Below, piece after piece: positions 1 through 7,629 of a stretch of 39,541 nucleotides of DNA (position 1 is the stretch's first letter; the number at the start of each line of letters is the position of its first letter). The notes beneath the pieces were generated by a model. The model worked only from the letters and a program-made list of their open reading frames with translations. It was not told the DNA's origin and did no database searches. The stretch covers positions 1 through 39,541 of IMG/VR virus record IMGVR_UViG_3300028034_000031. One strand, given 5' to 3'. The DNA comes from a virus. Made by a program: the position numbers and the translations under genes.

Positions 1-410
1 ATGATATTAAATATGCTAATAAGAAATTAGATGTTGGAGACTATAGTATAGGAATTATAGAAGAGGGTAAGAAAGTTTCCTTTGAGGATCAAATAGTTGT
101 CGAGAGAAAAGGTAGTGGGGACACTGGACTAGATGAATTAGCTACTAACCTAACTAAAAGAAGGAAGCAGTTTGTAAATGAAATAAGTCATAATATTGAA
201 ATTCATTTAGTTATTGAAGATGGTTCCTGGGAAAAGTTATTTAAAGGTCAGTATAGGTCAAATATGAATATTAAAGCTTATGTAGCTTCTCTTATGACAT
301 TTTTACATAGATATAATATTCATATACATATGGTTGAGAGAAAAGAGATGGGAAAGTGGATGTATAATTTATTTTACTATTATTTGAGGGAGAGGAATAA
401 AAATGCCTAA
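1..410 (+). CDS. ERCC4-type nuclease, 5' partial
   Basis: The gene enters from the left edge; the first complete codon is at position 3 and the stop TAA is at 408-410. The visible C-terminal 135 residues carry a G-D-Y segment, then V-V-E-R-K and a run ending R-R-K-Q-F. This matches the ERCC4/XPF nuclease core (ERKxxxD type), in which the acidic residues and the E-R-K lysine bind metal and cleave branched or flapped DNA. A role in phage DNA recombination or repair is inferred from the family and from the replication genes nearby. It overlaps the next gene by 8 nt, so the two are probably translationally coupled. The N-terminus is outside the window, so full length and any helicase or HhH domain cannot be judged. 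Confidence 0.75.
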   Translation, partial: DIKYANKKLDVGDYSIGIIEEGKKVSFEDQIVVERKGSGDTGLDELATNLTKRRKQFVNEISHNIEIHLVIEDGSWEKLFKGQYRSNMNIKAYVASLMTFLHRYNIHIHMVERKEMGKWMYNLFYYYLRERNKNA

Positions 411-585
411 GTATAATGTGAGATTACATAATAAACCAGGATTTAAAGATTGTGTCTGGGCTAATGATAAAAAACAAGCCTTTAATAAGTTCTCGGATGC
501 TTATAGATTGGATAAGAGTAGAACTTTTATAATGACTGTGCAAGAAGTTTTTGAATTAAAGAAAAGTTTTAGTGAGGTGGAATAG
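403..585 (+). CDS. small hypothetical protein
   Basis: This encodes 60 residues and I do not recognise the family. The ATG at 403 lies inside the end of the upstream nuclease gene and is preceded by a GGGAGAGG ribosome site about 8 nt away. The protein is basic in its first half, with several aromatic and lysine residues, and has no membrane segment or cysteines. Its stop codon TAG overlaps the GTG start of the next gene by one base. The tight overlaps on both sides and the good ribosome site argue that it is a real early-operon gene. No function is assigned. Confidence 0.6.
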   Translation: MPKYNVRLHNKPGFKDCVWANDKKQAFNKFSDAYRLDKSRTFIMTVQEVFELKKSFSEVE

Positions 586-776
586 TGCCATTTTATAAAT
601 TTAAATGTCCAAACTGTGGTGTGTTTGAAGATTTAATGAAGATGGATGAAACTTATGAAGAGTGTCCTAAATGTGGTAGTGAAGAAATAAAGAAAATATT
701 TACTACAGCTAATGTGCATTATAATGGTCTTGGTTTTTATAGTTCAACAAGCTATGGAGAAAAGAATAAAGGATAG
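585..776 (+). CDS. FmdB-like zinc ribbon protein
   Basis: This encodes 63 residues starting with GTG, whose first base is shared with the preceding TAG stop. The N-terminus reads M-P-F-Y-K-F-K-C-P-N-C, and a second pair C-P-K-C-G follows about 20 residues later, so four cysteines form one zinc ribbon. The order (aromatic/basic start, CxxC, hydrophobic spacer, C-P-x-C-G-S, then K-K-I-F and a G-F-Y segment) is that of the FmdB putative regulatory family, which is common in bacteria and phages. Its biochemical role is not established; nucleic-acid or protein binding is plausible. Length is at the short end for the family. Confidence 0.75.
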   Translation: MPFYKFKCPNCGVFEDLMKMDETYEECPKCGSEEIKKIFTTANVHYNGLGFYSSTSYGEKNKG

Positions 777-786
777 AGGTGGTAAG

Positions 787-1242
787 TTGAAAATAGTAAG
801 AGGAGATTTATTGAAAGCTAAAGAGGATATAATTATTCATCAGGTTAATTGTCAGGGGACTTATGGGGCTGGATTAGCAAAACAAATTGCTAATAAATAT
901 CCTAAAGCAAAAAAAGAGTATGTAAGGTACTGTAATATTAATAATAAAAAAGATTTAATTGGAGATTGTTTATTTACTAAAACAGATGATTTTATAATTG
1001 CTAATCTATTTGGTCAGTATAACTATGGTAGGTATGGATCTTTTTATAGAAAATATGGCAGACAGACTGATTATAAGGCTTTTGCAAAAGGTTTAAAAGT
1101 TATAAAAGATACTTATCCAAATAAATCAATTGCTATTCCTTATAAGATTGGTTGTGGGCTGGCAAAAGGAAATTGGAATAAAATAAAAGAAATTTTTAAC
1201 CTAGCATTTCCTAAAAAAGAAATTGTTGTATATAAATTATAA
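787..1242 (+). CDS. macro domain protein (ADP-ribose binding)
   Basis: A TTG start at 787 preceded by AGAGGTGG is preferred over an upstream ATG at 712, because that ATG lies inside the FmdB-like gene and would add residues unlike any macro domain. The 151-residue product begins with the macro fold (K-I-V-x-G-D-L-L) and has the H-Q-V-N-C-x-G segment and a glycine-rich loop G-x-G-A-G-L-A typical of Appr-1''-p phosphatase-like macro domains. A second loop, I-P-Y-K-I-G-C-G-L-A-x-G, matches the phosphate-binding region. Such domains bind ADP-ribose or remove it from proteins or nucleic acids. In a phage a role in NAD turnover or in countering host ADP-ribosylation defence is possible but is inference. 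Confidence 0.85.
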   Translation: MKIVRGDLLKAKEDIIIHQVNCQGTYGAGLAKQIANKYPKAKKEYVRYCNINNKKDLIGDCLFTKTDDFIIANLFGQYNYGRYGSFYRKYGRQTDYKAFAKGLKVIKDTYPNKSIAIPYKIGCGLAKGNWNKIKEIFNLAFPKKEIVVYKL

Positions 1243-1253
1243 GGGGTGATAAG

Positions 1254-1772
1254 TTGAAATACATAAATTGTATTGTCGGTGCAAGTGGAAGTGGGAAAAG
1301 CTCTCTATTAGAGCAGTTAATAACACCTGTTTTAATATCTCATACAACTAGAGAAAAGAGAGAAAATGAGGTCGAGGGAGAAGATTACTACTTTGTATCA
1401 GAGAAAGAATTTAAAAAGTTAAATTTTATTGAAAAAGTTACATTTGCAGGTAGAAGATATGGACTCTCACATAAAGAAGTACATGATAAATTAAAAAATA
1501 ATAGAGAGGTTACTGTAATTGTTGATATTGAAGGGTATAAGCAGTTAAAAGAACTCTATAAAGATCAAGCAGTAATACTGTTCTATATTGACTCTAGCCC
1601 TTGGCAATGTTTTAAGAGAATGTATAAGGATAGAGGATTTATTTCTGCTGCTAAGAGAGTTATCAGGGATATGTATAAAGGTGTTTGGTCTAATAAGTAT
1701 AAAGCAGATATTGTAATTGAGAATGATAATTTTAATGTTGCATTGCAACAGTTAGAGAGGTACATAGGATGA
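1254..1772 (+). CDS. guanylate kinase-like protein
   Basis: TTG start at 1254, downstream of AAGGGGTGAT. The 172-residue product has the P-loop G-A-S-G-S-G-K-S at residues 9-16. It also has the guanylate kinase signature, a T-T-R-x-K-R stretch followed by E-V-E-G-E-D-Y-Y-F-V, which binds GMP. The expected reaction is GMP (or dGMP) plus ATP to the diphosphate, feeding phage DNA synthesis. It is shorter than typical bacterial Gmk (about 200 residues), and its C-terminal half is divergent, lacking the usual P-P-S segment (here D-S-S-P). It could therefore be specialised or recognise another ligand. Its stop overlaps the next start as ATGA. Confidence 0.8.
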   Translation: MKYINCIVGASGSGKSSLLEQLITPVLISHTTREKRENEVEGEDYYFVSEKEFKKLNFIEKVTFAGRRYGLSHKEVHDKLKNNREVTVIVDIEGYKQLKELYKDQAVILFYIDSSPWQCFKRMYKDRGFISAAKRVIRDMYKGVWSNKYKADIVIENDNFNVALQQLERYIG

Positions 1773-2302
1773 CAAATTCAGAGAAGAGAAAAGTGACAAT
1801 TTATATTTTATTGTTCTTTATTATTATAGGATTATACTTAACAAACCTTGAAATTAAAGAACAACTCGTGTATAATAAAGTGAAGGGCAAAGAAATGAGT
1901 AAGAGAATTACAAGTTTAGAGAATGAAGTTGATAGTTATGAACATTTGTTAGCAACTAGCCAATTAACTGAACTAAGACAAAATAAAACTGTGAATTATT
2001 TCTACGGCATTGCCACTGCTTACCATCCCCCAAGTGGTGGTATAAATGCTGATAGTAATCCTGAAGTAACATCTACTGGTAGAAAGGCTGAGGTTGGAAT
2101 TATAGCGGTTAATCCTAAGATGATACCTTATGGTAGTCAAATTTTAATTTTAGATGGCAATACAGTTATAAGAGGGATAGCAGGAGATACAGGAAGTGCA
2201 ATGAGAAAAAACCCAAAACAGGTTGATATTCTAATGGATAGTTATAAGAAAGCTATGGAATTTGGTAGGCAGGAAGTACACATTATACATTGGAAGGAGT
2301 AA
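1769..2302 (+). CDS. membrane-anchored 3D-domain cell-wall protein
   Basis: The 177-residue product starts at ATG 1769, overlapping the previous stop. Residues about 9-27 form one hydrophobic membrane segment, residues 28-65 are helical and charged like a coiled coil, and residues 77-174 form a 3D domain. The three conserved aspartates of that domain appear as D140 (in A-G-D-T-G), D153 and D157 (V-D-I-L-M-D). 3D domains adopt the double-psi barrel of MltA-like lytic transglycosylases and of YabE/YocH-type wall proteins. Cleavage of peptidoglycan glycan strands is therefore likely. Its position among replication genes rather than in the lysis cassette is unusual, so an early or entry-related wall role, or a moron function, is possible. 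Confidence 0.8.
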   Translation: MTNSEKRKVTIYILLFFIIIGLYLTNLEIKEQLVYNKVKGKEMSKRITSLENEVDSYEHLLATSQLTELRQNKTVNYFYGIATAYHPPSGGINADSNPEVTSTGRKAEVGIIAVNPKMIPYGSQILILDGNTVIRGIAGDTGSAMRKNPKQVDILMDSYKKAMEFGRQEVHIIHWKE

Positions 2303-2305
2303 TTT

Positions 2306-2623
2306 ATGGAAATTATTAGGGTGTTTATTTCGCATCCATTCAGTGGAGATGAAAAAGAAAATATCAGAAAAGTTAATAATATTTGTAAATCTATTATGCG
2401 TAAAAACAAGGATATTTTACCTATATCCCCTCTTCACTTGTGGAGTTTTATGGAAGAAGATGGTATTTATAGACAGGAAATATTATTATTCTGTTTTGAT
2501 ATGATTTCTTTTTCTGATGAGGTCTGGTTTTATAAGTATGGTGAATTATCTAGTGGACAGAAACAGGAATTAGAGTATGCTAAATTAGCTAATAAGAAAA
2601 TAAGAATTATAGAAACGGAGTGA
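2306..2623 (+). CDS. DUF4406-like / nucleoside 2-deoxyribosyltransferase-like protein
   Basis: The ATG at 2306 follows GAAGGAG with normal spacing. The 105-residue protein begins with a strand then I-S-H-P-F-S-G. A long helix and P-L-H-L-W follow, then S-D-E-V-W-F-Y and G-x-x-x-E-L-E-Y-A-K, and finally a short strand. This is the arrangement of the DUF4406 family, small Rossmann-like proteins related to nucleoside 2-deoxyribosyltransferases and common in phages. The S-x-G-x-x-x-E-x-E-x-A motif supplies the catalytic-type glutamate in the related enzymes. An action on nucleosides or nucleotide sugars is inferred from the family and from the neighbouring nucleotide enzymes; substrate unknown. 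Confidence 0.7.
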   Translation: MEIIRVFISHPFSGDEKENIRKVNNICKSIMRKNKDILPISPLHLWSFMEEDGIYRQEILLFCFDMISFSDEVWFYKYGELSSGQKQELEYAKLANKKIRIIETE

Positions 2624-2627
2624 TAAA

Positions 2628-2993
2628 TTGGCAACTAACAGAAGGAAACCTACAATGGTTGTGGATTTTGATGGAATAATTTATGATTATGATCAGCATG
2701 GTTGGAATGGTATTGATAAAATAAAGGGACTGCCTTTAGAAGATGCTAAAGAGAGTCTTGATAGGCTAAGTAAGGCTTATAACATAGTTGTATACTCTTC
2801 CAGATGTCAAGAACCTAGAGGAAGAAAAGCTGTAGAAGAATATTTAGAACAGTATCAGATTCCATATAAGGAGGTGGTTTTAAGTCCTATACCACATTAT
2901 GTATTTTTAAGTCCTAAAGCAAAAAGATTCCCAAGGAGGTGGACAAAAGATTTAATACAAGAATTAGAATATATGGCACCAAAGGAGGGATAG
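2628..2993 (+). CDS. HAD-like phosphatase/hydrolase
   Basis: TTG start at 2628 after ACGGAGTGATAAA. The 121-residue product has the HAD motif I D-F-D-G at residues 13-16 (nucleophile D13, acid D15) and motif II as V-Y-S-S-R (serine after a hydrophobic strand). It fits the small phage HAD-like hydrolases without a cap domain. Where relatives usually have an I-D-D-K motif IV that binds magnesium, this protein has F-L-S-P-K-A-K-R-F, so the second acidic pair seems to be missing and activity is uncertain. Its TAG stop at 2991 is in the same frame as the polymerase gene that follows, with only a 3-codon gap to the proposed start. Confidence 0.65.
   Translation: MATNRRKPTMVVDFDGIIYDYDQHGWNGIDKIKGLPLEDAKESLDRLSKAYNIVVYSSRCQEPRGRKAVEEYLEQYQIPYKEVVLSPIPHYVFLSPKAKRFPRRWTKDLIQELEYMAPKEG
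2984..2990 (+). promoter_or_regulatory. ribosome binding site implying a non-AUG (ATC/ATA) start of the polymerase
   Basis: AGGAGGG lies 6 nt upstream of ATC 2997 and 3 nt upstream of ATA 2994. No ATG, GTG, TTG or CTG occurs in the polymerase frame between the TAG at 2991 and TTG 3093, yet the codons from 2997 encode a normal N-terminus (K-Y-I-L-S-D) and the essential Exo I motif. This site therefore decides the start. Confidence 0.6.
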
Positions 2994-2996
2994 ATA

Positions 2997-5900
2997 ATCA
3001 AGTATATCCTATCAGATACAAAAGGAATAAAGGATATTATAGAAGAAATCAAGGAACATAAGGTAATAGCCTTCGATACTGAGACTAATGGATTGAGGGC
3101 TAGAGGGCGGAATAAAGATTTTAAAGTAGTTAGTATTATTATTTCAACTGTTGATAATTCTTACTATATCCCTATTAATCATACATTTTATAGCAAAAAC
3201 TTCAGAGAGAAGAGAGTTAGGAAACTCTTTGGAGATATATTTACTGATAAAAGTATTCAGCTAATAGCACATAATATAAACTTTGACTTTCATGTGCTTG
3301 AGAGGATTGGTATTACTCCTCAAAGAGAGAATTATTTTGATACTCTTATCGCTGCTAGAATGATTAATAGAGAGTATAAGAATGGTTTAGAGCATATATT
3401 AGAGAAGTATTTAGATGTTCAAGGATTACATAAGTATGATGATGTAGTAGCTACAGTACCTAAAGAGATAAAGTTAAGAGCTGGACTTAAATCGAATAAT
3501 AAAGCTACATTTGATTTAGTTGAGATTCATAAAGCTGCTGTTTATGGTATTGAAGATACTGAGAATTTAATAGACTTAAAGAAATTTCTGATAAAGCAAT
3601 TAAAGAAAGATGAACTATATGATATTTACACTGATTTGATTGTTCCAGCATTTACTAACGTGTTTTTTAACATGGAAAAGAAGGGTGTAAATATTGATTT
3701 TGAGGAATTGGATCAGATAGAAGAAGAGATTACTGAAGATGTAAATGAGACAATTAAGGCTATGACTAATCTAATTGGGTTTGAGATTAATCCTGACTCT
3801 CCAAAACAAATATCAGAATTATTATATAATGACTATACATCTGACTCCCCCTGTGAAATATGTAAGGAGGAGGATTGTTTTAAAGAAGATTGTGAAGAGT
3901 TTCACATATGGAAGAAGTATGGTCATAAAAACCCTAATATTGAGTTGAGAGAGAATAGCTTTGAGTTTCCTGTGCCTGAGAGAACTGATAGTGGGCAACC
4001 CAGTTCAGGTAAGAGTTCATTGAAGAGGTTCATACATTATGAACCTAAGAATGAATGGCAGGAAACAGGTTTAGAGTTTATTGACTTGCTACTACATTAT
4101 AAGAAGATTTCTAAGCTTAAATCATCCTTTGTGACTGGTTTGAGAGAAGAGGTTTATGATGATGGAAGAGTTCACCCTACTTTTAATGTGTTAGCTGCTA
4201 AGAGTGGAAGGGCTACAAGTAGTAACCCTAATTGCTATGATGAAAAGACAGAGATACTTACTGATGAAGGTTGGAAATACTTTAAGGATTTAAATAAATC
4301 TGAAAAGGCAGCTCAGTGGCATGAAGATGGGAGTATTGATTTTGTAAAACCTATTGCCTATACTAATGAAAAATACAAAGGTGAAATGAAGAGGTTTAAA
4401 TCAAGTAAAGTCGAGTTACTAGTAACACCTAATCATAGAATGTATTCTTTGACTAGAGCAGGTAACTTAAAAGTTGAAAAAATATCAGAAATGAAAAACC
4501 CAGAAGGTAGAGTTTTTGGGAGAAAGAATATCAGAGGTGGAAATTTAAGAGGTAGTAAGAAGCTTTCTGAGAAAGAAAAAAGAAACCTAGAAATAGCAAT
4601 TATTATTCAAGCAGAGGGATATGTACAAAGAAAAAAGAATTCTTGCAGGATAAGAATAGCCTCTAAAAGAAAACAAGAGCAGTTAAGAAAGATATTTAAA
4701 AATAAGATAAATAAAGAACCAAATGGTAGGCAAGGAGTTAGTATGCACCTAAATCATCCTGCTTTTGAATGGTTAAAAGTAGGTGAGGATTGTAAGAATA
4801 AGAGTTTTAAGTTAGATAAATTATTAGAATTAGATTATGAATCAAGAGAGTTCTTTTTAAAAGCTATCCACAGATGGGATGGAGATTTTACTAGAGAGAA
4901 TATTTATAATCAGCATAAGAGAAATACAGAGACTGTAGAGCAGGTACAAATTATGGCTTTGCTAACTAATAAAAGTACTTCATGGTACATAAAGCAAAAA
5001 GATTATAGAGCTGTAAATATAAATCCATTACCCCATAGATGGTTCTCTAGAACAGAAATAACTTCAGAACAGTATGATGGTAGGGTTTATTGTGTAACTG
5101 TTCCGTCAGGTGCTATAGTTGTGAGAAGAAATGGGGATCCTGTAGTTTCTGGGAATTCCCAACAACTCCCGTCGCAAGACGAGGATGATAAATATAAGAT
5201 AAGAAAGCTGTTTACAGCAGATGAAGGAAAAGAGATGCTTGCATTTGACTACGCCAATCTTGAGGTTAGAATTTTGGCACATTTCAGTGAAGATGAACAC
5301 TTATTAGAGGTATTTGAACAAGGCTTAGATTCACATGGGGCAACAGCAGTTAAGATATTAGATTTAGACTGTCACCCTAATGAGGCTAAAAAGAAATATC
5401 CTGTTGAGAGGAATATGGGCAAAATCCTCAACTTTTCGTTATTATATGGTATGTCGAAACATACACTGTATTATACATTAATGGACTTCGGGGTTAATCT
5501 TGAGGATAAAGAATTGCAAAAACAGTATGGAGTTTATTCAGGACAGGATCTTGCTAATAAGCTATACGATTCTTACTTTGATTCTTACACAGGTGTAGAG
5601 AAGTTTATGGAAAACCAAAGAAGAAAAGTAAGAGAAAAAGAATATGCTGTAACCTTGGCTGGTAGAAAAATTTGGATACCTGAAATTAACTCTAGTAGTC
5701 GAAAATATAGAAGTTATGGGGAAAGATTAGCTTCTAATTCAATAATTCAAGGGTCAGCATCAGATATAATTATGGCATCTCAGGTAAGATTAGAAAATAG
5801 CACTGAATTAAAGAATCTTGGAGTTGAACAGTTACTCCAAGTACACGATAAACTACTTTGTTGTGTATAAACCTCACTATATGCTGGAAACCTAGCAGAG

Positions 5901-6197
5901 GCAATCAGCAGGGAAGTCTTAAATGACCCCTCAGAGACTATCGAAAAGCTACCAACAGGTAGAACCTAGTAGAGTACACTTAATTGTGGAAACGTGAGGC
6001 ATTGAAGATATAGTCCGAACCTATATGAGAATATAGTAAAATTGGAAGTAGTTTTCCAGGTACCAAAAGACAATGTTGATAAGGCAGTTCCTATAATTAA
6101 AGAATTAATGGAGGATCCTTTTGATGGAAAGATTCCTTTAAATCTTAAAATGGAAGTTGACTGGAACAGAGGAAAAAACTATAAAGAAGCCAAATAA
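2997..6197 (+). CDS. polA: family A DNA polymerase with 3'-5' exonuclease; interrupted by an intein and a group I intron
   Basis: The gene is split as 2997-5849 plus 6045-6197, giving 1001 codons of precursor and about 693 residues after intein removal. The exonuclease motifs are visible: Exo I F-D-T-E-T at residues 26-30, Exo II N-x-x-F-D, and Exo III Y-G-I-E-D. The polymerase motifs are also present: A (D-Y-A-N-L-E-V-R, about residue 751 of the precursor), B (K-I-L-N-F-x-L-L-Y-G) and C (Q-V-H-D/E, spanning the intron). No 5'-3' exonuclease domain is present. The first normal start codon (TTG 3093) lies after Exo I, so it cannot be the true start. An ATC at 2997, or ATA at 2994, behind a strong AAGGAGGG is proposed. 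A cysteine cluster at about residues 285-300 is an unusual insert in the thumb region. Role: replicative synthesis of the phage genome. Confidence 0.9.
4233..5156 (+). mobile_element. intein in the DNA polymerase, with LAGLIDADG-like endonuclease region
   Basis: This is an in-frame 308-codon insertion inside the S-S-N-P-N | S-Q-Q-L-P segment just before polymerase motif A. It begins with Cys1 (C-Y-D-E-K-T-E-I-L-T, block A) and has block B as V-T-P-N-H-R-M-Y, block F as Y-C-V-T-V-P-S-G, and ends S-G-N followed by the +1 serine of the extein. The middle part has a Q-A-E-G-Y-V helix start and an H-R-W-D-G-D-F segment resembling the two acidic helices of LAGLIDADG homing endonucleases, though both are degenerate. 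Splicing should be autocatalytic, with N-S acyl shift at Cys1, transfer to Ser+1 and Asn cyclisation. The residue before the final Asn is Gly instead of the usual His. The precise ends are inferred from the polymerase alignment and are well defined. Confidence 0.9.
5850..6044 (+). ncRNA. group I intron (ORF-less) in the polymerase gene
   Basis: The reading frame enters a TAA at 5868 within polymerase motif C, while codons from 6045 resume with E-V-V-F-Q-V-P, the normal continuation of Q-V-H-D. The 5' splice site follows the T at 5849. The exon end ACACGAT (5843-5849) pairs fully with GTTGTGT at 5860-5866, giving the U-G pair required at the P1 splice site. The intron ends in G (6044). The core shows the R-like TCAGAGACTA (5931-5940) and the S-like AAGATATAGTCC (6005-6016). 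GACTA and TAGTC form P7, and CCTCAC (5872-5877) can pair with GTGAGG (5994-5999). At 195 nt it has no endonuclease gene. It should self-splice with guanosine. Confidence 0.9.
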
Positions 6198-6212
6198 ATT
6201 AGGAGTGTGTTT

Positions 6213-7358
6213 ATGAAGAAAATCTATGACACAAACATAATTATAGATTATCCAGAAGTTATGTTAGAAGATGATGTAGTACTCACTTATAGTATCTTAG
6301 ATGAGTTAGAACATTTAAAGAGGAAAAAGAGACTTAATTTTAAAGCAAGAAAAGCTGTTAGAAACATTATGAGTAGGATAGACACGATTGACATTGTAGA
6401 TGATACTAAATTAGGTATTGAGGCTACTGACGATGCTCTCTTAGAGGTTTGTTTGAGAAGAGGGTATAAACTATTCACTCAAGATGTACTCCTCTATTTG
6501 AGGGCATTAAACGTCTTAGAGAGCGTTGAGTACTATGAACCTGTAACTGACATATATTCTGGTATTGAGTATTATGATTTAAGTGATAAGTTAATATCTA
6601 AAGCTTATGATGAAGGTTATATAAGTGAAGAAGATGTTGATATAGACTTATTAGAGAACCAATTCTTAGATTGTGATAAAGTTCTTTTAAGAAAAAGAGG
6701 TGATAAACTATTTAAAGTTGACTGGGAAGAGGGTCACTGCTATATCTCAAAAGACTTCAGATTGAACAGAGAGCAGCTTATGGCTCACGAACTACTAATG
6801 GATACCACAGTTCCTTTAGTCGCTATATGGGGCAAATTTGGGACAGGTAAGACATCCTTGACAGTTAGAACAGCTCTTAAGATGTTTAATAAGGATATGT
6901 ATGAGAAGATTCTTATAACAAGACCTAAAGTAGAGATTGGGTATAAAGAGGAGCATCTAGGAACATTACCTGGTGAAGTTGATGAGAAGTATAGTCCTTA
7001 CCTAAAACCTTTTGAGGATAATGCTTCGAGATCACAGTTTAAGATGCTTGAAGTACAGCCTTTATCAACAATCAAAGGGAGAGATATAAAGAATACTTTA
7101 TTTATCATAGACGAAGCAGCTGACATTTCTCCAGAAAGAATGCCTCAGATAATAGAAAGATTGGGTGAAGGTAGTAAGATGGTTTTATTAGGAGATCCTA
7201 GACAAATAGATAATCCTAACTTACATAAGTTTTATAATGGACTAACCTTTACATGTAACAATCTTAAAGGACAACATAATTTTGGTTGTGTAGAACTGAA
7301 ACAGAATGAGAGAAGTGAAGTGGCAATGCTTGGAGAATTATTAAGAAAAAAACTTTAG
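6213..7358 (+). CDS. phoH: PIN-PhoH family ATPase
   Basis: ATG 6213 has AGGAG 7 nt upstream and is preferred over GTG 6207, which is too close to it. The 381-residue product has an N-terminal PIN domain, starting K-I-Y-D-T-N with D6, with further acidic residues to about residue 120. A C-terminal PhoH P-loop ATPase follows, with Walker A G-K-F-G-T-G-K-T-S near residue 207 and Walker B L-F-I-I-D-E-A near residue 296. PIN domains are Mg-dependent RNases and PhoH2-type fusions couple RNA unwinding to cleavage. Many phages carry phoH, with an uncertain role in RNA metabolism. It starts 15 nt after the polymerase stop, so probably the same operon. Confidence 0.85.
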   Translation: MKKIYDTNIIIDYPEVMLEDDVVLTYSILDELEHLKRKKRLNFKARKAVRNIMSRIDTIDIVDDTKLGIEATDDALLEVCLRRGYKLFTQDVLLYLRALNVLESVEYYEPVTDIYSGIEYYDLSDKLISKAYDEGYISEEDVDIDLLENQFLDCDKVLLRKRGDKLFKVDWEEGHCYISKDFRLNREQLMAHELLMDTTVPLVAIWGKFGTGKTSLTVRTALKMFNKDMYEKILITRPKVEIGYKEEHLGTLPGEVDEKYSPYLKPFEDNASRSQFKMLEVQPLSTIKGRDIKNTLFIIDEAADISPERMPQIIERLGEGSKMVLLGDPRQIDNPNLHKFYNGLTFTCNNLKGQHNFGCVELKQNERSEVAMLGELLRKKL

Positions 7359-7368
7359 GAGGAATTAG

Positions 7369-7629
7369 ATGATTAAATTTATTTCAAAGAAAGTCTTTAT
7401 TGTAGGATTTACAGCTGCCTTATTAACAGGGTTATTATACTCAGTATTTAACGCTCAGTGGGAGTTTGTATTCTTGTATTTATCTGTGATTATTGGATTC
7501 CAGAACTACGGTAAGTATAATAAAGAATATGAACAGGAGCAGAGGTTAAATAGCATCTCTGAAGGTCTTGATCGAATACAGAGATTGAAAGATAAATTAG
7601 ATAAGCTGGGGGACAAGGATGATAAATAA
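7369..7629 (+). CDS. small membrane protein with cytoplasmic coiled coil
   Basis: The ATG at 7369 follows TTAGGAGG. The 86-residue product has two hydrophobic stretches (about residues 8-27 and 32-45) and a charged C-terminal helix of about 35 residues rich in E, K, R and L spaced like a coiled coil. I do not recognise the family. Its 3' end overlaps the next gene by 11 nt, indicating translational coupling. It could anchor a phage factor at the membrane or act in host takeover, but nothing in the sequence shows which. Confidence 0.6.
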   Translation: MIKFISKKVFIVGFTAALLTGLLYSVFNAQWEFVFLYLSVIIGFQNYGKYNKEYEQEQRLNSISEGLDRIQRLKDKLDKLGDKDDK

